64,000 nt of DNA from positions 5,535,776 to 5,599,775 of the forward strand of contig NZ_CP025746.1 in NCBI RefSeq assembly GCF_004015185.1, written 5' to 3'. The notes under the pieces were generated by a model that was not told the DNA's origin, ran no database searches, and saw only the letters and a program-made list of their open reading frames with translations. This DNA is from Clostridium manihotivorum. GTDB taxonomy: Bacteria; Bacillota; Clostridia; Clostridiales; Clostridiaceae. The first letter of the stretch is position 1; each line of letters starts with the position of its first letter. The position numbers were made by a program, and so were the translations under genes. This document shows, one piece after another, positions 18,648 through 27,620 of the stretch.

Positions 18648-19046
18648 TTGAACTACCTCCTAAAAACTTTTTATATAAAATATTATTTAAAATATTTATA
18701 ACAAATTTATTTACAAATTAATAATGTTTCAACTTATTAAAGTTATTATGTAATTAAAGTTTAAAACATTTTAAATTTGTAATCCATATTAGCATAGAAC
18801 AATAAATAAACTACAGAACTAAAGTTAATGGTCACTTTACGTCCCAGTTATGTTTTTTACGTCCCACATTCATATTATAAGATACTTAATAGAATTTTTA
18901 AATAGTAAATTAAAAAAAAATGTAAAAAAATTATTAAAGTCGCCTCACTTGGAATATTAAGTAATAAAACTTAATGCCAAATTAGTGAAAAATAAATTAA
19001 GTCTAATGCAAAAACCTATAGTTATATTTCTTCTTTAGCAAAAAAA
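18648..19046. other. gapA promoter region
   Basis: About 400 bases between cggR and gapA. It holds a TATAAT -10 box at 18874-18879 (minus strand), the CggR operator just downstream of it, and a 5' leader of roughly 220 bases before gapA with no obvious structure. Confidence 0.65.
18839..18867 (-). promoter_or_regulatory. CggR operator upstream of gapA
   Basis: Two direct repeats of TGGGACGT exactly 20 bases apart, beginning about 7 bases after the TATAAT box at 18874-18879. B. subtilis CggR binds direct repeats containing CGGGAC downstream of its promoter, so spacing and position fit. The same architecture recurs upstream of cggR. Confidence 0.8.
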
Positions 19047-20081
19047 TTATACGCTTTTCTTTATTATTTCAACTATTTTTTCTGCTGCACCTTCATCAGT
19101 TATGAGCACACCATTTTCTTTGTTTAACTCTGTAGCAAGTATAGCTTCTACTTTATCTTTCCCCCCAGCTACTGCAATATGAGTGGAAATCTTATTTACA
19201 TCATTTATATTTATTCCAAGGGTTTGATTTACACTTACAATCTTAGCTTCCTTATTAAAATAAAATCCAAAAGCCTCTCCAACAGCACCTAAGCTTTTAA
19301 GTCTATCAAACTGTTCTTGTGATAATCCTCTTTTAAGAGCCATTTTGTCAGCTCTACCTATACCATATATAAGTATATCCGCCCTATGTATAGTATCTAT
19401 AACATCTTTAATTTCCCTTTCTTGAATAAGAGTTTCTAAAATCTCTTCACTCAAGTTTTCTGGAACATGAAGCATCTTATAGCTTCCATTTAGTCTTTCA
19501 GCTAGTCTTGCAGCAAGAGTATTAGCCTGAGTTTCAACTTTTTTACCCATTCCTCCCCTAGCTGGAACAACCATTATATTATGTGTGTTGTTTATCTTAG
19601 GAAAGTTGTCTATTACTTCTTTTACTGTACTGCCTCCTGTTATGGCAATTATATTATCACTTTTTATTATGGATTTTGCATAGTTAGCTGCTGCTTTCCC
19701 TAATTCTTTTATTATGGTATGATCAGTGTCCATATCTCCTGGAACAACTATAACCTTCTTAGTACCTAAGGATTTTCTTATAAATTCCTCTACATCTGAC
19801 AGCCCTTTTATTTCATGGATAAAGTCTTTTAAATTCTCTAATATCTCTTCTCCATCTTTCGTTACGGTCATACCTGGAGTATTTATTTCTATGAGCCCTT
19901 GAGACTTTAAAAAATTTATCTCTGTTCTCACTACTCTTTCCCCTAAGCTTAACATATTTGCTAATATTCTTCTTCCTATTGGTTGGTTATAGTATATTGC
20001 CCTTAATATGCTATATCTTTTCTCTAGTAAATCCACTAGTTCAGGCACTATCATTTTTTGTAGTTTTAATATTTCTTGCAA
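19047..20081 (-). CDS. cggR: Central glycolytic genes regulator CggR (SorC family)
   Basis: Repressor of gapA-pgk-tpiA genes, relieved by fructose-1,6-bisphosphate. The N-terminal helix-turn-helix (IGRRILANMLSLGERVVRTEINFLKSQGLI) is followed by a SorC sugar-binding domain with GDMDTDHTIIKELG, AITGGSTVKEV and VVPARGGMGKKVETQAN. I start it at TTG 20081, eight bases behind AAGGAG; this gives LQEILKLQKMIVPEL, aligning with the N-terminus of known CggR proteins. An upstream GTG (20102) would overlap the operator and lacks a Shine-Dalgarno site. The gene carries its own CggR-type operator, implying autoregulation. Confidence 0.93.
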   Translation of the reverse strand: MQEILKLQKMIVPELVDLLEKRYSILRAIYYNQPIGRRILANMLSLGERVVRTEINFLKSQGLIEINTPGMTVTKDGEEILENLKDFIHEIKGLSDVEEFIRKSLGTKKVIVVPGDMDTDHTIIKELGKAAANYAKSIIKSDNIIAITGGSTVKEVIDNFPKINNTHNIMVVPARGGMGKKVETQANTLAARLAERLNGSYKMLHVPENLSEEILETLIQEREIKDVIDTIHRADILIYGIGRADKMALKRGLSQEQFDRLKSLGAVGEAFGFYFNKEAKIVSVNQTLGININDVNKISTHIAVAGGKDKVEAILATELNKENGVLITDEGAAEKIVEIIKKSV

Positions 20082-20105
20082 GATAAACACTCCTTCGGTC
20101 ACCTA

Positions 20106-20134
20106 ACGTCCCACTAAATACTTTAATGTCCCAC
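20106..20134 (-). promoter_or_regulatory. CggR operator upstream of cggR
   Basis: Two direct TGGGAC repeats, 20 bases apart, just downstream of TATAAT at 20142-20147. The layout is the same as at gapA, so CggR probably represses its own gene and gapA separately. Confidence 0.8.
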
Positions 20135-20285
20135 AAATAATATTATAAACCAAGGTATTATGATTTTAAAGTTGATTCAGAAAATATTTACCAAAAATAT
20201 TACTACAAATCCTCTTAATTTTTTTCAAATAGTTATATGCATTAAATTTGGTAAAATTCAAACATTAGACAATAATGCATATATA

Positions 20286-20343
20286 AAAAGCAAAAACATC
20301 ACTATAAATATTAAAGATTAATTGCTTAATACATTAGTGATGC
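20286..20343 (-). terminator. rpoN intrinsic terminator
   Basis: GCATCACTA and TAGTGATG pair across a long loop and are followed by TTTTTGCTTTTT on the minus strand, shortly after the rpoN stop. Confidence 0.7.
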
Positions 20344-20389
20344 CTTAATTATACTAATATTATTGAATATAAAGATATTCATTTTTAAT

Positions 20390-21763
20390 TTAAAATCTTT
20401 TTCTTTTGCTAGAGGATTTAATTCCTATTTCTTCTCTATATTTTGCTACAGTTCTTCTAGAAATATTCATTCCTCTATTATTTAATTCATCGCATATAAC
20501 TTGATCAGAAAATGGTTTCTTTTTATCCTCACCATCAACAAGTTCTTTAATAGCTTTTTTAATGTTAATAACAGCTAAATCTTCATTATTTCCTTCTGTT
20601 TGTATACCAGTGGTAAATAAATCCTTAATTTTCACAGTACCTCTAGCTATCAAAATATATTTTTCTTTAACAGCTCTACTAATAGTTGATTCATGCATAT
20701 CAAGCTCTTCTGCAATTTCCTTCAAGGTCATAGGTTTTAGATATTGTTCACCTTTTTCAAAATAACCTTTTTGCTTTTCAACTATCTTTTCTAAAACCTT
20801 ATGTAATGTACTTTTTCTTTGCTCAATGCTTTTAATCAAGAACATAGCACTATCTATTTTCTCTTTTACGTAGCTCTCCGCATCCTTGTCCTTGCTTTGA
20901 TATATAATTTCCTTATATAAAGGATTTATAGTAAGGCTAGGTAAAACCTTCTCATTCATTATTATGATAAATTCATCATTTAGCTTTCTTATCTCAGCAT
21001 CTGGTATTATAAACCTTTCCTCATCTCCAGTATAAAAACCTCTTGACGGCTTTGGCTCCAAAGTTTTAATTAAATCTCCATATCTTTGAGCATCTTGTAC
21101 ACTTATAGAAAACTTCTTAGCAATAATATTGTATTTATTTTCAGCTATATCCTCTAAGTGTTCGTTTACAATACTATCCAAAATATCATCTAACATACCC
21201 TTTTTCATGAGTTGCAACTTAAGACATTCTTTTAAGTCCCTTGCTCCTATACCAACAGGTTCAAGATTTTGTACCACAGCTAAAGCATCCTCTGCCAAAT
21301 CCAAAGATATATTTATCTCTTTACTTAGGGATTCTAAACTAATATCAAGATACCCTCTTCCATCTATACTTTCTACTATATAATCACATATATTCTTCAA
21401 GTATTCGTCTATATTTAAGATTAGTATTTGTTCATGAAGATAATCCTTTAGAGATTTCTTTGATGAAATAAACATAAACGGCGATACTTCTTCGTCATAG
21501 CTGGAAGAAGTTTGAGAACCATAGTTATCAAACTCCAAGTATTTTATTATTTCTTTGTAATCTATTCTATCATTTACCTCAGTCTTTTCTTGGTAATTAT
21601 TATTATACTCTGCTTCTAGAACAGGATTTTCTGAATACTCCTTTTCAATGTACTGAACTAAATCTACGTTAGACATTTGAAGTATTTTTATTGAAAGCTG
21701 CATTTTTTGAGTTAAAATCAGCCTTTGTTCTTGGGTTAATTTAAACGATAACTCCATCCCCAT
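20390..21763 (-). CDS. rpoN: RNA polymerase sigma-54 factor
   Basis: Alternative sigma factor that directs RNA polymerase to -24/-12 promoters and needs an enhancer-binding ATPase. 457 residues. Region I is rich in Q and L (QEQRLILTQKMQLSIKILQM), then an acidic linker, the core-binding domain (about 90-270), a helix-turn-helix (TLKEIAEELDMHESTISRAV) and the C-terminal RpoN box SRRTVAKYREE. It sits upstream of cggR but is separated from it by a terminator. I saw no partner enhancer-binding protein and no convincing -24/-12 promoter in this window, so its regulon lies elsewhere. Confidence 0.96.
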   Translation of the reverse strand: MGMELSFKLTQEQRLILTQKMQLSIKILQMSNVDLVQYIEKEYSENPVLEAEYNNNYQEKTEVNDRIDYKEIIKYLEFDNYGSQTSSSYDEEVSPFMFISSKKSLKDYLHEQILILNIDEYLKNICDYIVESIDGRGYLDISLESLSKEINISLDLAEDALAVVQNLEPVGIGARDLKECLKLQLMKKGMLDDILDSIVNEHLEDIAENKYNIIAKKFSISVQDAQRYGDLIKTLEPKPSRGFYTGDEERFIIPDAEIRKLNDEFIIIMNEKVLPSLTINPLYKEIIYQSKDKDAESYVKEKIDSAMFLIKSIEQRKSTLHKVLEKIVEKQKGYFEKGEQYLKPMTLKEIAEELDMHESTISRAVKEKYILIARGTVKIKDLFTTGIQTEGNNEDLAVINIKKAIKELVDGEDKKKPFSDQVICDELNNRGMNISRRTVAKYREEIGIKSSSKRKRF

Positions 21764-21889
21764 ATAAATACCTCTTCACTATATTATATAAATGTACAAC
21801 TTTATTATTTAATTTTATTTTAAAATCACAAAAATAACAAGTATGAACAAAAGGTGAACCAAGATAAATTTATATAATACTTATTTTTT

Positions 21890-22000
21890 GTCTATATTTA
21901 ATATTATTATTGAAATTAAGTGGTTATGAAGAAGATGCTATATGAGTGAGCTCATTAAAACATCATATTACCAAACCACTTAATCTAAATAGGGTATTTT
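21890..22000. repeat. GGCTATGTT repeat, copy D
   Basis: Left end GTCTATATTTAATATTATTA, then TTGAAATTAAGTGGTTATG and ATGCTATATGAGTGAGCT; right half AAACCACTTAATC is diverged. It lies between rpoN and the 3' end of the BMP lipoprotein gene, a few bases past that gene's stop. Confidence 0.65.
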
Positions 22001-22005
22001 ACCTT

Positions 22006-23076
22006 CTACTCTATATTGGGTGGAGCAAATTCTCTTGCTTCTTCCATTCTTGTTGGAACCTTAAACTTACCACTAACTATCTCACTCTTATATTTTTCTG
22101 CAAGACTTATTATATCCTTAGGCGTATTATTGGCGGTTGACTTTGCTATCTCTATACCTTCTCCAGAAAGCCCAAGCTTAACCACGTTGTTTTCTCCGCC
22201 TCTAAACTTTCCTTCTATGCTTTCTTTGCAAGCCTGGTAGGAGACCTTATCTAAATTCTTAACCATTGAGGATAAAATAACATCTGTATATTTTTCATAA
22301 AGCTCTCCTTGATCCACATCATTTCCTATAGCCCATTTTTTACTTTCTTTTGCAGCCTTAAAAACACCTTCTCCTGCAGTTCCTGCTGCATGGAATATAA
22401 TATCACAATCTCTATCATAAAGTTCTTTTGCTAAAGAATATGCTTTATCTTTATCGGTAAAAGTTCCTACATATCTTACATTCTTTTTACTAATGATAGC
22501 TTCAAAAGCTGACGGATTGACAGCTTTAACTCCGCAAGCAAACCCAACTTCAAAACTTTCGGATATAGGTGTTTCAGCTCCTCCTATAAAACCGACTTTA
22601 TTTGTCTTAGTCATCTTCCCTGCAATTATACCCATTAAAAACGCGCCTTCCTCATTATTAAAGGTTACGGACTTCACATTGGGTACATCAACAAGAGCGT
22701 CAATTATAACAAAGTTCTTATCACTTTTATTTTTTGCAGCCCTAGTAATAGCATCTACCATCAAATATCCTACACCAAAAGTTAAATCACTTTCCTTAGC
22801 GGCAGTATCTATACTTTTTTGAAAATCATCCTTACTTTTGGATTCTACTATATTTGTAGAAACACCAAATTGCTTCGAAGCCTTTTCAACACCTTCACAT
22901 ACAGCTTGATTGAATGATCTATCCTTTGTACCTGCCTCATCAGTTATTAAGGATATTTTTGTTTTTGACTTACTACTTCCTTCTTTGGATGAGGCTTCTT
23001 TCTTGCTACTACAGCCAGCTAGCATACTAGATATTACAATCATAACTATAATAGAATTAAATATCTTATTTTTCAT
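22006..23076 (-). CDS. BMP-family basic membrane lipoprotein (orphan)
   Basis: Substrate-binding lipoprotein of the Bmp/PnrA (Med) family, which binds nucleosides. 356 residues; the signal peptide ends at the lipobox LAGC. Family signatures include SLITDEAGTKDRSFNQAVCEGVEKA, FVIIDALVDVPNVKSVTFNNEEGAFLMGIIAGKMTKT-type segments (residues about 120-160), GFIGG and FHAAGTAGEGVFKAAKES. No transporter genes accompany it, unlike its paralogue at 29256-30347, which is closely similar in layout. It may share the membrane components of that operon. The gene is divergent from the PBP gene. Confidence 0.9.
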   Translation of the reverse strand: MKNKIFNSIIVMIVISSMLAGCSSKKEASSKEGSSKSKTKISLITDEAGTKDRSFNQAVCEGVEKASKQFGVSTNIVESKSKDDFQKSIDTAAKESDLTFGVGYLMVDAITRAAKNKSDKNFVIIDALVDVPNVKSVTFNNEEGAFLMGIIAGKMTKTNKVGFIGGAETPISESFEVGFACGVKAVNPSAFEAIISKKNVRYVGTFTDKDKAYSLAKELYDRDCDIIFHAAGTAGEGVFKAAKESKKWAIGNDVDQGELYEKYTDVILSSMVKNLDKVSYQACKESIEGKFRGGENNVVKLGLSGEGIEIAKSTANNTPKDIISLAEKYKSEIVSGKFKVPTRMEEAREFAPPNIE

Positions 23077-23469
23077 ATTTCCCCCTCCAAACTAGATGCT
23101 TTATTTAACCTTAAGATAAATAACTTCGCCCTTGAACTACAAATAAGTCACATATCAAAACCTAGTATTATTATGTCCAATTTTATATTGAAGTGCTTTA
23201 TCTATATACATATAATTTATAACAATATCAATTTATTATTCTAGTAAATTAGTTGAATTATTATGTAATTTAATTAACCTATACCCATTTTATGGTATAA
23301 TATTATGAAGGAAAATTTCAAATCATATATAATACATATCAAATAACTTTGATTGTTATCTATGTTTAAAATTTTCGTTTAAAATACTTGGTTATGCAGG
23401 AAATGCTATATTATTAGCCATTAAAATCAGTACAATTACATAAAATAAATTTCAAAGGAGGTATTAATA
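23077..23469. other. Divergent promoter region, BMP lipoprotein / PBP
   Basis: AT-rich; a TATAAT-like box on the plus strand near 23296-23301 could serve the PBP. The left half of a GGCTATGTT repeat lies at 23359-23430, so it would be part of the PBP leader. Confidence 0.45.
23359..23430. repeat. GGCTATGTT repeat, left half (copy G)
   Basis: TCTATGTTTAAAATTTTCGT followed by TGGTTATGCAGGAAATGCT, then it diverges. It matches the left half of copies D and E and lacks the right half. Confidence 0.5.
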
Positions 23470-25524
23470 TTGAACAAAAAATTTAAATATTTTATTCCAA
23501 TTCTAGTATTACTAATTCCTATGTTTATTATAGGTTGCTCAAAGGAAGAAAAACCTTCTGATGCCTTTAATAAATTCAAGACCGCTCTAAGTAAAAAAGA
23601 CTATAAAGGTATGTACGCAATGTTGGATGATAAATCCAAATCCTACATAACAGAAAAAGACTTCACTGATAAATACAATAATATATACAGTAGCCTGGAA
23701 AGTAATAATATAACTGCCACCGCAAAAGATTTGTCCACTGCTGACAAGGAAAAAAAGGACTCACTTAACATTCCATTTAATCTATCCATGGATAGCAGTT
23801 TTGGAAAGTTAGTCATCGATAGTTACAACCTTCCATTAGTGAAATCCTCTGATAAAAAGGATAAAGATAACTTATGGAAAATACAGTGGAGTGAAAAACT
23901 CATATTTCCTCAGATGGAGAAAGGTGAAAAAGTAAAAATTCAAAGGCTAACTGCTCAAAGAGGTGAAATAGCAGACAGATCACAAATAAAATTAGCTTAT
24001 AACGACAAGGTAGCCTCACTTGGTATTCACCCTAAGAAGTTTCTTCCAACTAAAGATGCCAGTGTTCAAGCTCTTGCTTCTATTCTCGACTTAAGTCCAG
24101 ATTTTATAAATAGTAAAATTAAGGATGCTGATAAAAAGTTAGATGAATTTGTTCCAATTGTTGATGTATCCCTTGACGAAAAAGATAAGCTTTCAAAAGC
24201 TACGGATATAGCTGGAGTAAAGTATATTGAAAAGGCTTCAAGGGTTTATAATGGTGGCGAAGCAATTGGCTCTCTAATTGGTTATGTTGGATCTATTACT
24301 TCAGAAGAGTTAGAAAAAAACAAAAAGGATGGTTATGGTATTTCTAGTTCTATCGGAAAAGCAGGATTAGAACAAATTTTCGAAAAAAGGTTAAAAGGAC
24401 AGGATGGACTAAAGCTTTATATTAGTAGAAAAGTAGAAAATAAAGACACAGAAGTTGTAATCACAAAGAAAGATCCTGTACCTGGAGAAAACATAAAACT
24501 CTCTATAGATCTACCACTTCAACAAAAAGTTTATACTGAAATGAGCGGCCAAAAAGGTGCCTCTTCAGCAATAGATCCAAAAACTGGAGAAGTTCTTTCC
24601 CTTGTAAGCTCACCATCTTATGATCCTAATGTATTTGTCACATATAAAACAAATACCATTAAGACTAAATTTGATGCTTCATGGAAAGATATGTCCGATA
24701 GTAGATTTAACAACTCCTATGCACCAGGATCAATATTTAAGCTTGTTACTGCATCCATAGGACTTAATAACAAAATAATTGACCCAAATGAAACCTTAGA
24801 CATAAAAGGTACAAGCTGGCAAAAAGATAGCTCCTGGGGAGGTAAGAAGATAACAACTATGGTTGACCCAGGTAAGCCTATAAACTTAAGAGATGCTTTA
24901 ATATACTCCCACAATATTTACTTTGCACAGCAAGCCTTAAAGATAGGCACTGATAAATTTGTTGAAGGCGCTAAAGCCTTCGGTATTGGAGAAGACTTTC
25001 CTTTTTCATACCCTATGGCTAAAAATCAAATAGCTAATAATAATACTATTAAAAATGAAGAACTTTTAGCTGATACAGGTTATGGTCAAGGTGAGCTACT
25101 TATAACTCCATTACAAGCCGCATTTTTATACAGTCCCGTAGTGAATGATGGTAACATTATGACTCCTATCTTAGAATTAAACGACAAGGATAAACCAAAA
25201 GTATGGAAGGAAGGAGCTATTAAAAAGGAGAATATCTCTATTTTAAAGGATGATCTTGTTGCTGTTGTAAACAGTCCTTCAGCTACAGCTAGTCTTGCTA
25301 AGATAGACGGAGCAAATATAGGAGGAAAAACTGGTACTGCTGAGCTTAAAACCACCCAAGATGACCCTAACGCTAAAGAAAACTCTTGGTTCGTAGGAAT
25401 GAATATGGATAATCCAAAAATAGTAGTTTCTATGATAATGGAAGATGCAAAATCCATAGGTGGCACAAAGTATCTAGTACCAAAAGTAAAAAACATCCTA
25501 AGCTACTCTATAGCTTCTAAATAA
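23470..25524 (+). CDS. Class B penicillin-binding protein (MecA/PBP3-like transpeptidase)
   Basis: Cross-links peptidoglycan stem peptides outside the membrane. 684 residues in the order: N-terminal hydrophobic segment ending IIGC (could be a lipid anchor), NTF2-like MecA_N domain (about 30-145), PBP dimerisation domain (about 155-330) and transpeptidase domain. Active-site motifs are S421-I-F-K424 in APGSIFK, S480-H-N482 and K620-T-G622. MecA_N-type PBPs are often low-affinity beta-lactam targets, but resistance cannot be deduced from sequence. The start is TTG at 23470 with AAAGGAGG eight bases before. A strong terminator follows at 25540-25580. Confidence 0.93.
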   Translation: MNKKFKYFIPILVLLIPMFIIGCSKEEKPSDAFNKFKTALSKKDYKGMYAMLDDKSKSYITEKDFTDKYNNIYSSLESNNITATAKDLSTADKEKKDSLNIPFNLSMDSSFGKLVIDSYNLPLVKSSDKKDKDNLWKIQWSEKLIFPQMEKGEKVKIQRLTAQRGEIADRSQIKLAYNDKVASLGIHPKKFLPTKDASVQALASILDLSPDFINSKIKDADKKLDEFVPIVDVSLDEKDKLSKATDIAGVKYIEKASRVYNGGEAIGSLIGYVGSITSEELEKNKKDGYGISSSIGKAGLEQIFEKRLKGQDGLKLYISRKVENKDTEVVITKKDPVPGENIKLSIDLPLQQKVYTEMSGQKGASSAIDPKTGEVLSLVSSPSYDPNVFVTYKTNTIKTKFDASWKDMSDSRFNNSYAPGSIFKLVTASIGLNNKIIDPNETLDIKGTSWQKDSSWGGKKITTMVDPGKPINLRDALIYSHNIYFAQQALKIGTDKFVEGAKAFGIGEDFPFSYPMAKNQIANNNTIKNEELLADTGYGQGELLITPLQAAFLYSPVVNDGNIMTPILELNDKDKPKVWKEGAIKKENISILKDDLVAVVNSPSATASLAKIDGANIGGKTGTAELKTTQDDPNAKENSWFVGMNMDNPKIVVSMIMEDAKSIGGTKYLVPKVKNILSYSIASK

Positions 25525-25539
25525 ATGGATGGATGAAAT

Positions 25540-25580
25540 AAAAAAATCTCTAAAGCGATTTTCTTTAGAGATTTTTTTTT
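25540..25580 (+). terminator. Terminator after PBP gene (bidirectional)
   Basis: AATCTCTAAAG and CTTTAGAGATT with T9 on the plus strand and A7 on the other side. The nupQ gene converges from the right, so it can serve both. It is directly followed by GCGCATCTGCC, the core of the two-hairpin element found at five other places. Confidence 0.9.
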
Positions 25581-25591
25581 GCGCATCTGCC
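25581..25591. repeat. GCGCATCTGCC element, copy 1 (core only)
   Basis: The core sequence follows the terminator T-run as in copies 2 and 3, but the second hairpin is absent; the nupQ stop codon lies immediately to the right. Confidence 0.55.
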
Positions 25592-25595
25592 TAAC

Positions 25596-26527
25596 CTATC
25601 TTTGACCTTTTTGGTAAGGAACACCATCTGCTGCTGGTGCTTGAGTCTTACCAACAAATCCTGCTAGCGCTATCATTGTTATTATATATGGGAATACTGA
25701 GTATATTTCTGTTGGCAGGTTTAGTCCTAGAAGCTGTGACTTTAACTGGAACGCATCTGCAAAGCTGAATAACAAACAAGCAAGTAAAGTTCCCTTTGGC
25801 TTCCAGTTACCGAATATTACTGCTGCTAATGCTATAAATCCTTTACCAGACACCATACCATCTCTGTATAGTGGTGTAGTTCCAAGGGATAAAGCTGCTC
25901 CACCAAGACCTGCAAGCATTCCTGATAGCACAACACATATATATCTTACCTTATATACGTTTATTCCTAGAGTATCTGCTGCCTTTGGATGCTCTCCAAC
26001 AGCTCTTATTCTTAAGCCCCATGGAGTCTTATAAAGTACAAAGTGAGCAATAAATACAGCTATGACCGCTGCGTAAACAAACCAGTTTAAATCTCCTACA
26101 AACTTACCTAATACAGGCATATTTCTTAATGCTTTTGGTATATTATAAGCTAAACCAGTAACTCCATCTGTTTGTCCGCCCTTTCCAAAAAGCTTAAAGA
26201 TAAGGAAAGCCGCTAAGGCTTGAGCGAAAAGATTTATAGCTGTACCTGATATTACTTGGTCTGCTTTTAGATTTATACTTAAGAAAGCATGGATTAGAGC
26301 TATAGCTCCTCCTGCAATCAGGGCAAATAGCACCCCTACTAGAGCGCTTCCTGTAAGGAAGGACCCGTATACTCCAAAGAAGGCTCCCATGATCATCATA
26401 CCTTCAAGTCCTATATTTACAACTCCTGATCTTTCTGAAAAACTCCACCAAGACCTGCAAATATTAAAGGAGTAGCAAGAGCTAGAGTTGAGGATAACAG
26501 TTCCATTATTATATTTATACTAGCCAT
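25596..26527 (-). pseudogene. nupQ: Nucleoside ABC transporter permease NupQ-like, frameshifted
   Basis: Inner-membrane permease (BPD_transp_2 family, about 310 residues when complete). Residues from MMIMGAFFGVYGSF onward are open from 26399 to 25596. The true N-terminus lies upstream: ATG 26527 gives MASINIIMELLSS...LIFAGLGGVF, then the frame breaks at the T-run at 26438-26442 (minus strand). Adding one T restores GGVFSERSGVVNIGLEG, which runs straight into the main frame. This is either a real one-base deletion that inactivates the gene or a homopolymer sequencing error. The 26527 start overlaps the nupP stop (ATGGCTAG), the coupling expected of an intact operon. Downstream it converges on the PBP terminator. 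Confidence 0.85.
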
Positions 26528-27620
26528 TGATCATCGCCCCCTTCTTCTTCTTTTCTGCAAAGTACTTAACAATATAGTCTGTTGCTACAAAGATTATTAT
26601 TATTGATTGTATAAGGTAAACTATTTCCTTTGGTATACCATTTAGCTGTAGCACCTTTGAACTGCTGTTTAAAGCTCCGAAAAGTACTGCTGCAAAGATA
26701 CATCCTATCGGATGGCTTTTCGCAAGAAGAGCTACTGCCATACCTGTAAATCCATAACCAGGAAGAGTACTAAAATCATCTGTGTAGTACTTACCACCAG
26801 CTAAGTGAACTGCTCCACCAAGCCCTGCTATAGCTCCTGATATAACCATTGCAAGAACTATGTTCTTTGAGATGTTTATTCCGCCATATTCAGCTCCCTG
26901 TGGATTCAAGCCTACTGCTCTAAGCTCATAACCTATAGTAGTCTTCCATAAAAGCCAAGTTATAAGTATTGCCACTGCTATTCCGATAAATACACCGATA
27001 TTTGCTTGATAGTCTGGTATGAATCTAGCAAGCCTTGCACTTTCTTTTATTAATGGAGATGCAGACTTTCCTTTAACGCCAAAGGAAGTTCTAAGGATTA
27101 TAAAGTTTGCAACATACATTGATATATAGTTCATCATGATCGAGTTAATAACTTCATTGGTTCCCATCTTTGCCTTAAGATATCCTGGTACTGCCGCCCA
27201 AAGGCCTCCTGCCAATATACCAGATATCAAGATTAGAGGAATATGGATAAAGGCTGGTAGTCCTGGTATAACACCTACTAGAGCTGCTGCAAGTGTACCA
27301 ATTACGAATTGACCTTCTCCTCCTATGTTAAACAAACCTGTTTTGAAAGCTACTGCGTTAGCCACACCGGTAAATAAAAGTGGTGTTAAGTAGAAGATAG
27401 TATTGAATACATTCATCTCACTACCGAAGGATCCCTTCCATATGGTTCTAAAAAGGTCGCCTAACGCCGTAAAGTAATCTAATATTGAGTATCCCTTTGC
27501 CCATATTACGAAAAATCCTGAAATGAATATAGAAAAAACTATAGCTGCTAGTGGGAATAAAATAGGTTTTACTATTGCAAATAATTTATTTTCTTTATTC
27601 GTTGATGCCGTTTTACTCAA
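26520..27620 (-). CDS. nupP: Nucleoside ABC transporter permease (NupP-like)
   Basis: A 366-residue permease of the BPD_transp_2 (RbsC/LivH) family, with about ten membrane helices starting near residue 15. Family segments include FNIGGEGQFVIGTLAAALVG and LRAVGLNPQGAEYGGINISK. With the NupQ-like partner it forms the channel of a Bmp/Nup nucleoside importer. The start is TTG at 27620, after GAGGTGAAGGGTC, overlapping the end of the ATPase gene by eight bases. The order lipoprotein, ATPase, permease, permease matches B. subtilis nupNOPQ. Confidence 0.9.
   Translation of the reverse strand: MSKTASTNKENKLFAIVKPILFPLAAIVFSIFISGFFVIWAKGYSILDYFTALGDLFRTIWKGSFGSEMNVFNTIFYLTPLLFTGVANAVAFKTGLFNIGGEGQFVIGTLAAALVGVIPGLPAFIHIPLILISGILAGGLWAAVPGYLKAKMGTNEVINSIMMNYISMYVANFIILRTSFGVKGKSASPLIKESARLARFIPDYQANIGVFIGIAVAILITWLLWKTTIGYELRAVGLNPQGAEYGGINISKNIVLAMVISGAIAGLGGAVHLAGGKYYTDDFSTLPGYGFTGMAVALLAKSHPIGCIFAAVLFGALNSSSKVLQLNGIPKEIVYLIQSIIIIFVATDYIVKYFAEKKKKGAMING

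Larger units (their letters stand above)
20082..20389. other. cggR promoter region and rpoN 3' end
   Basis: Contains the cggR -10 box (TATAAT, minus strand, 20142-20147), a CggR operator and the rpoN terminator. No gene seen. Confidence 0.65.

Noticed and set aside
20390..21763. A sigma-54 regulon next to rpoN
   Set aside because: I found no convincing TGGCAC-N5-TTGC promoter and no enhancer-binding protein gene; TGGCAG matches in the two-hairpin elements lack the -12 part.
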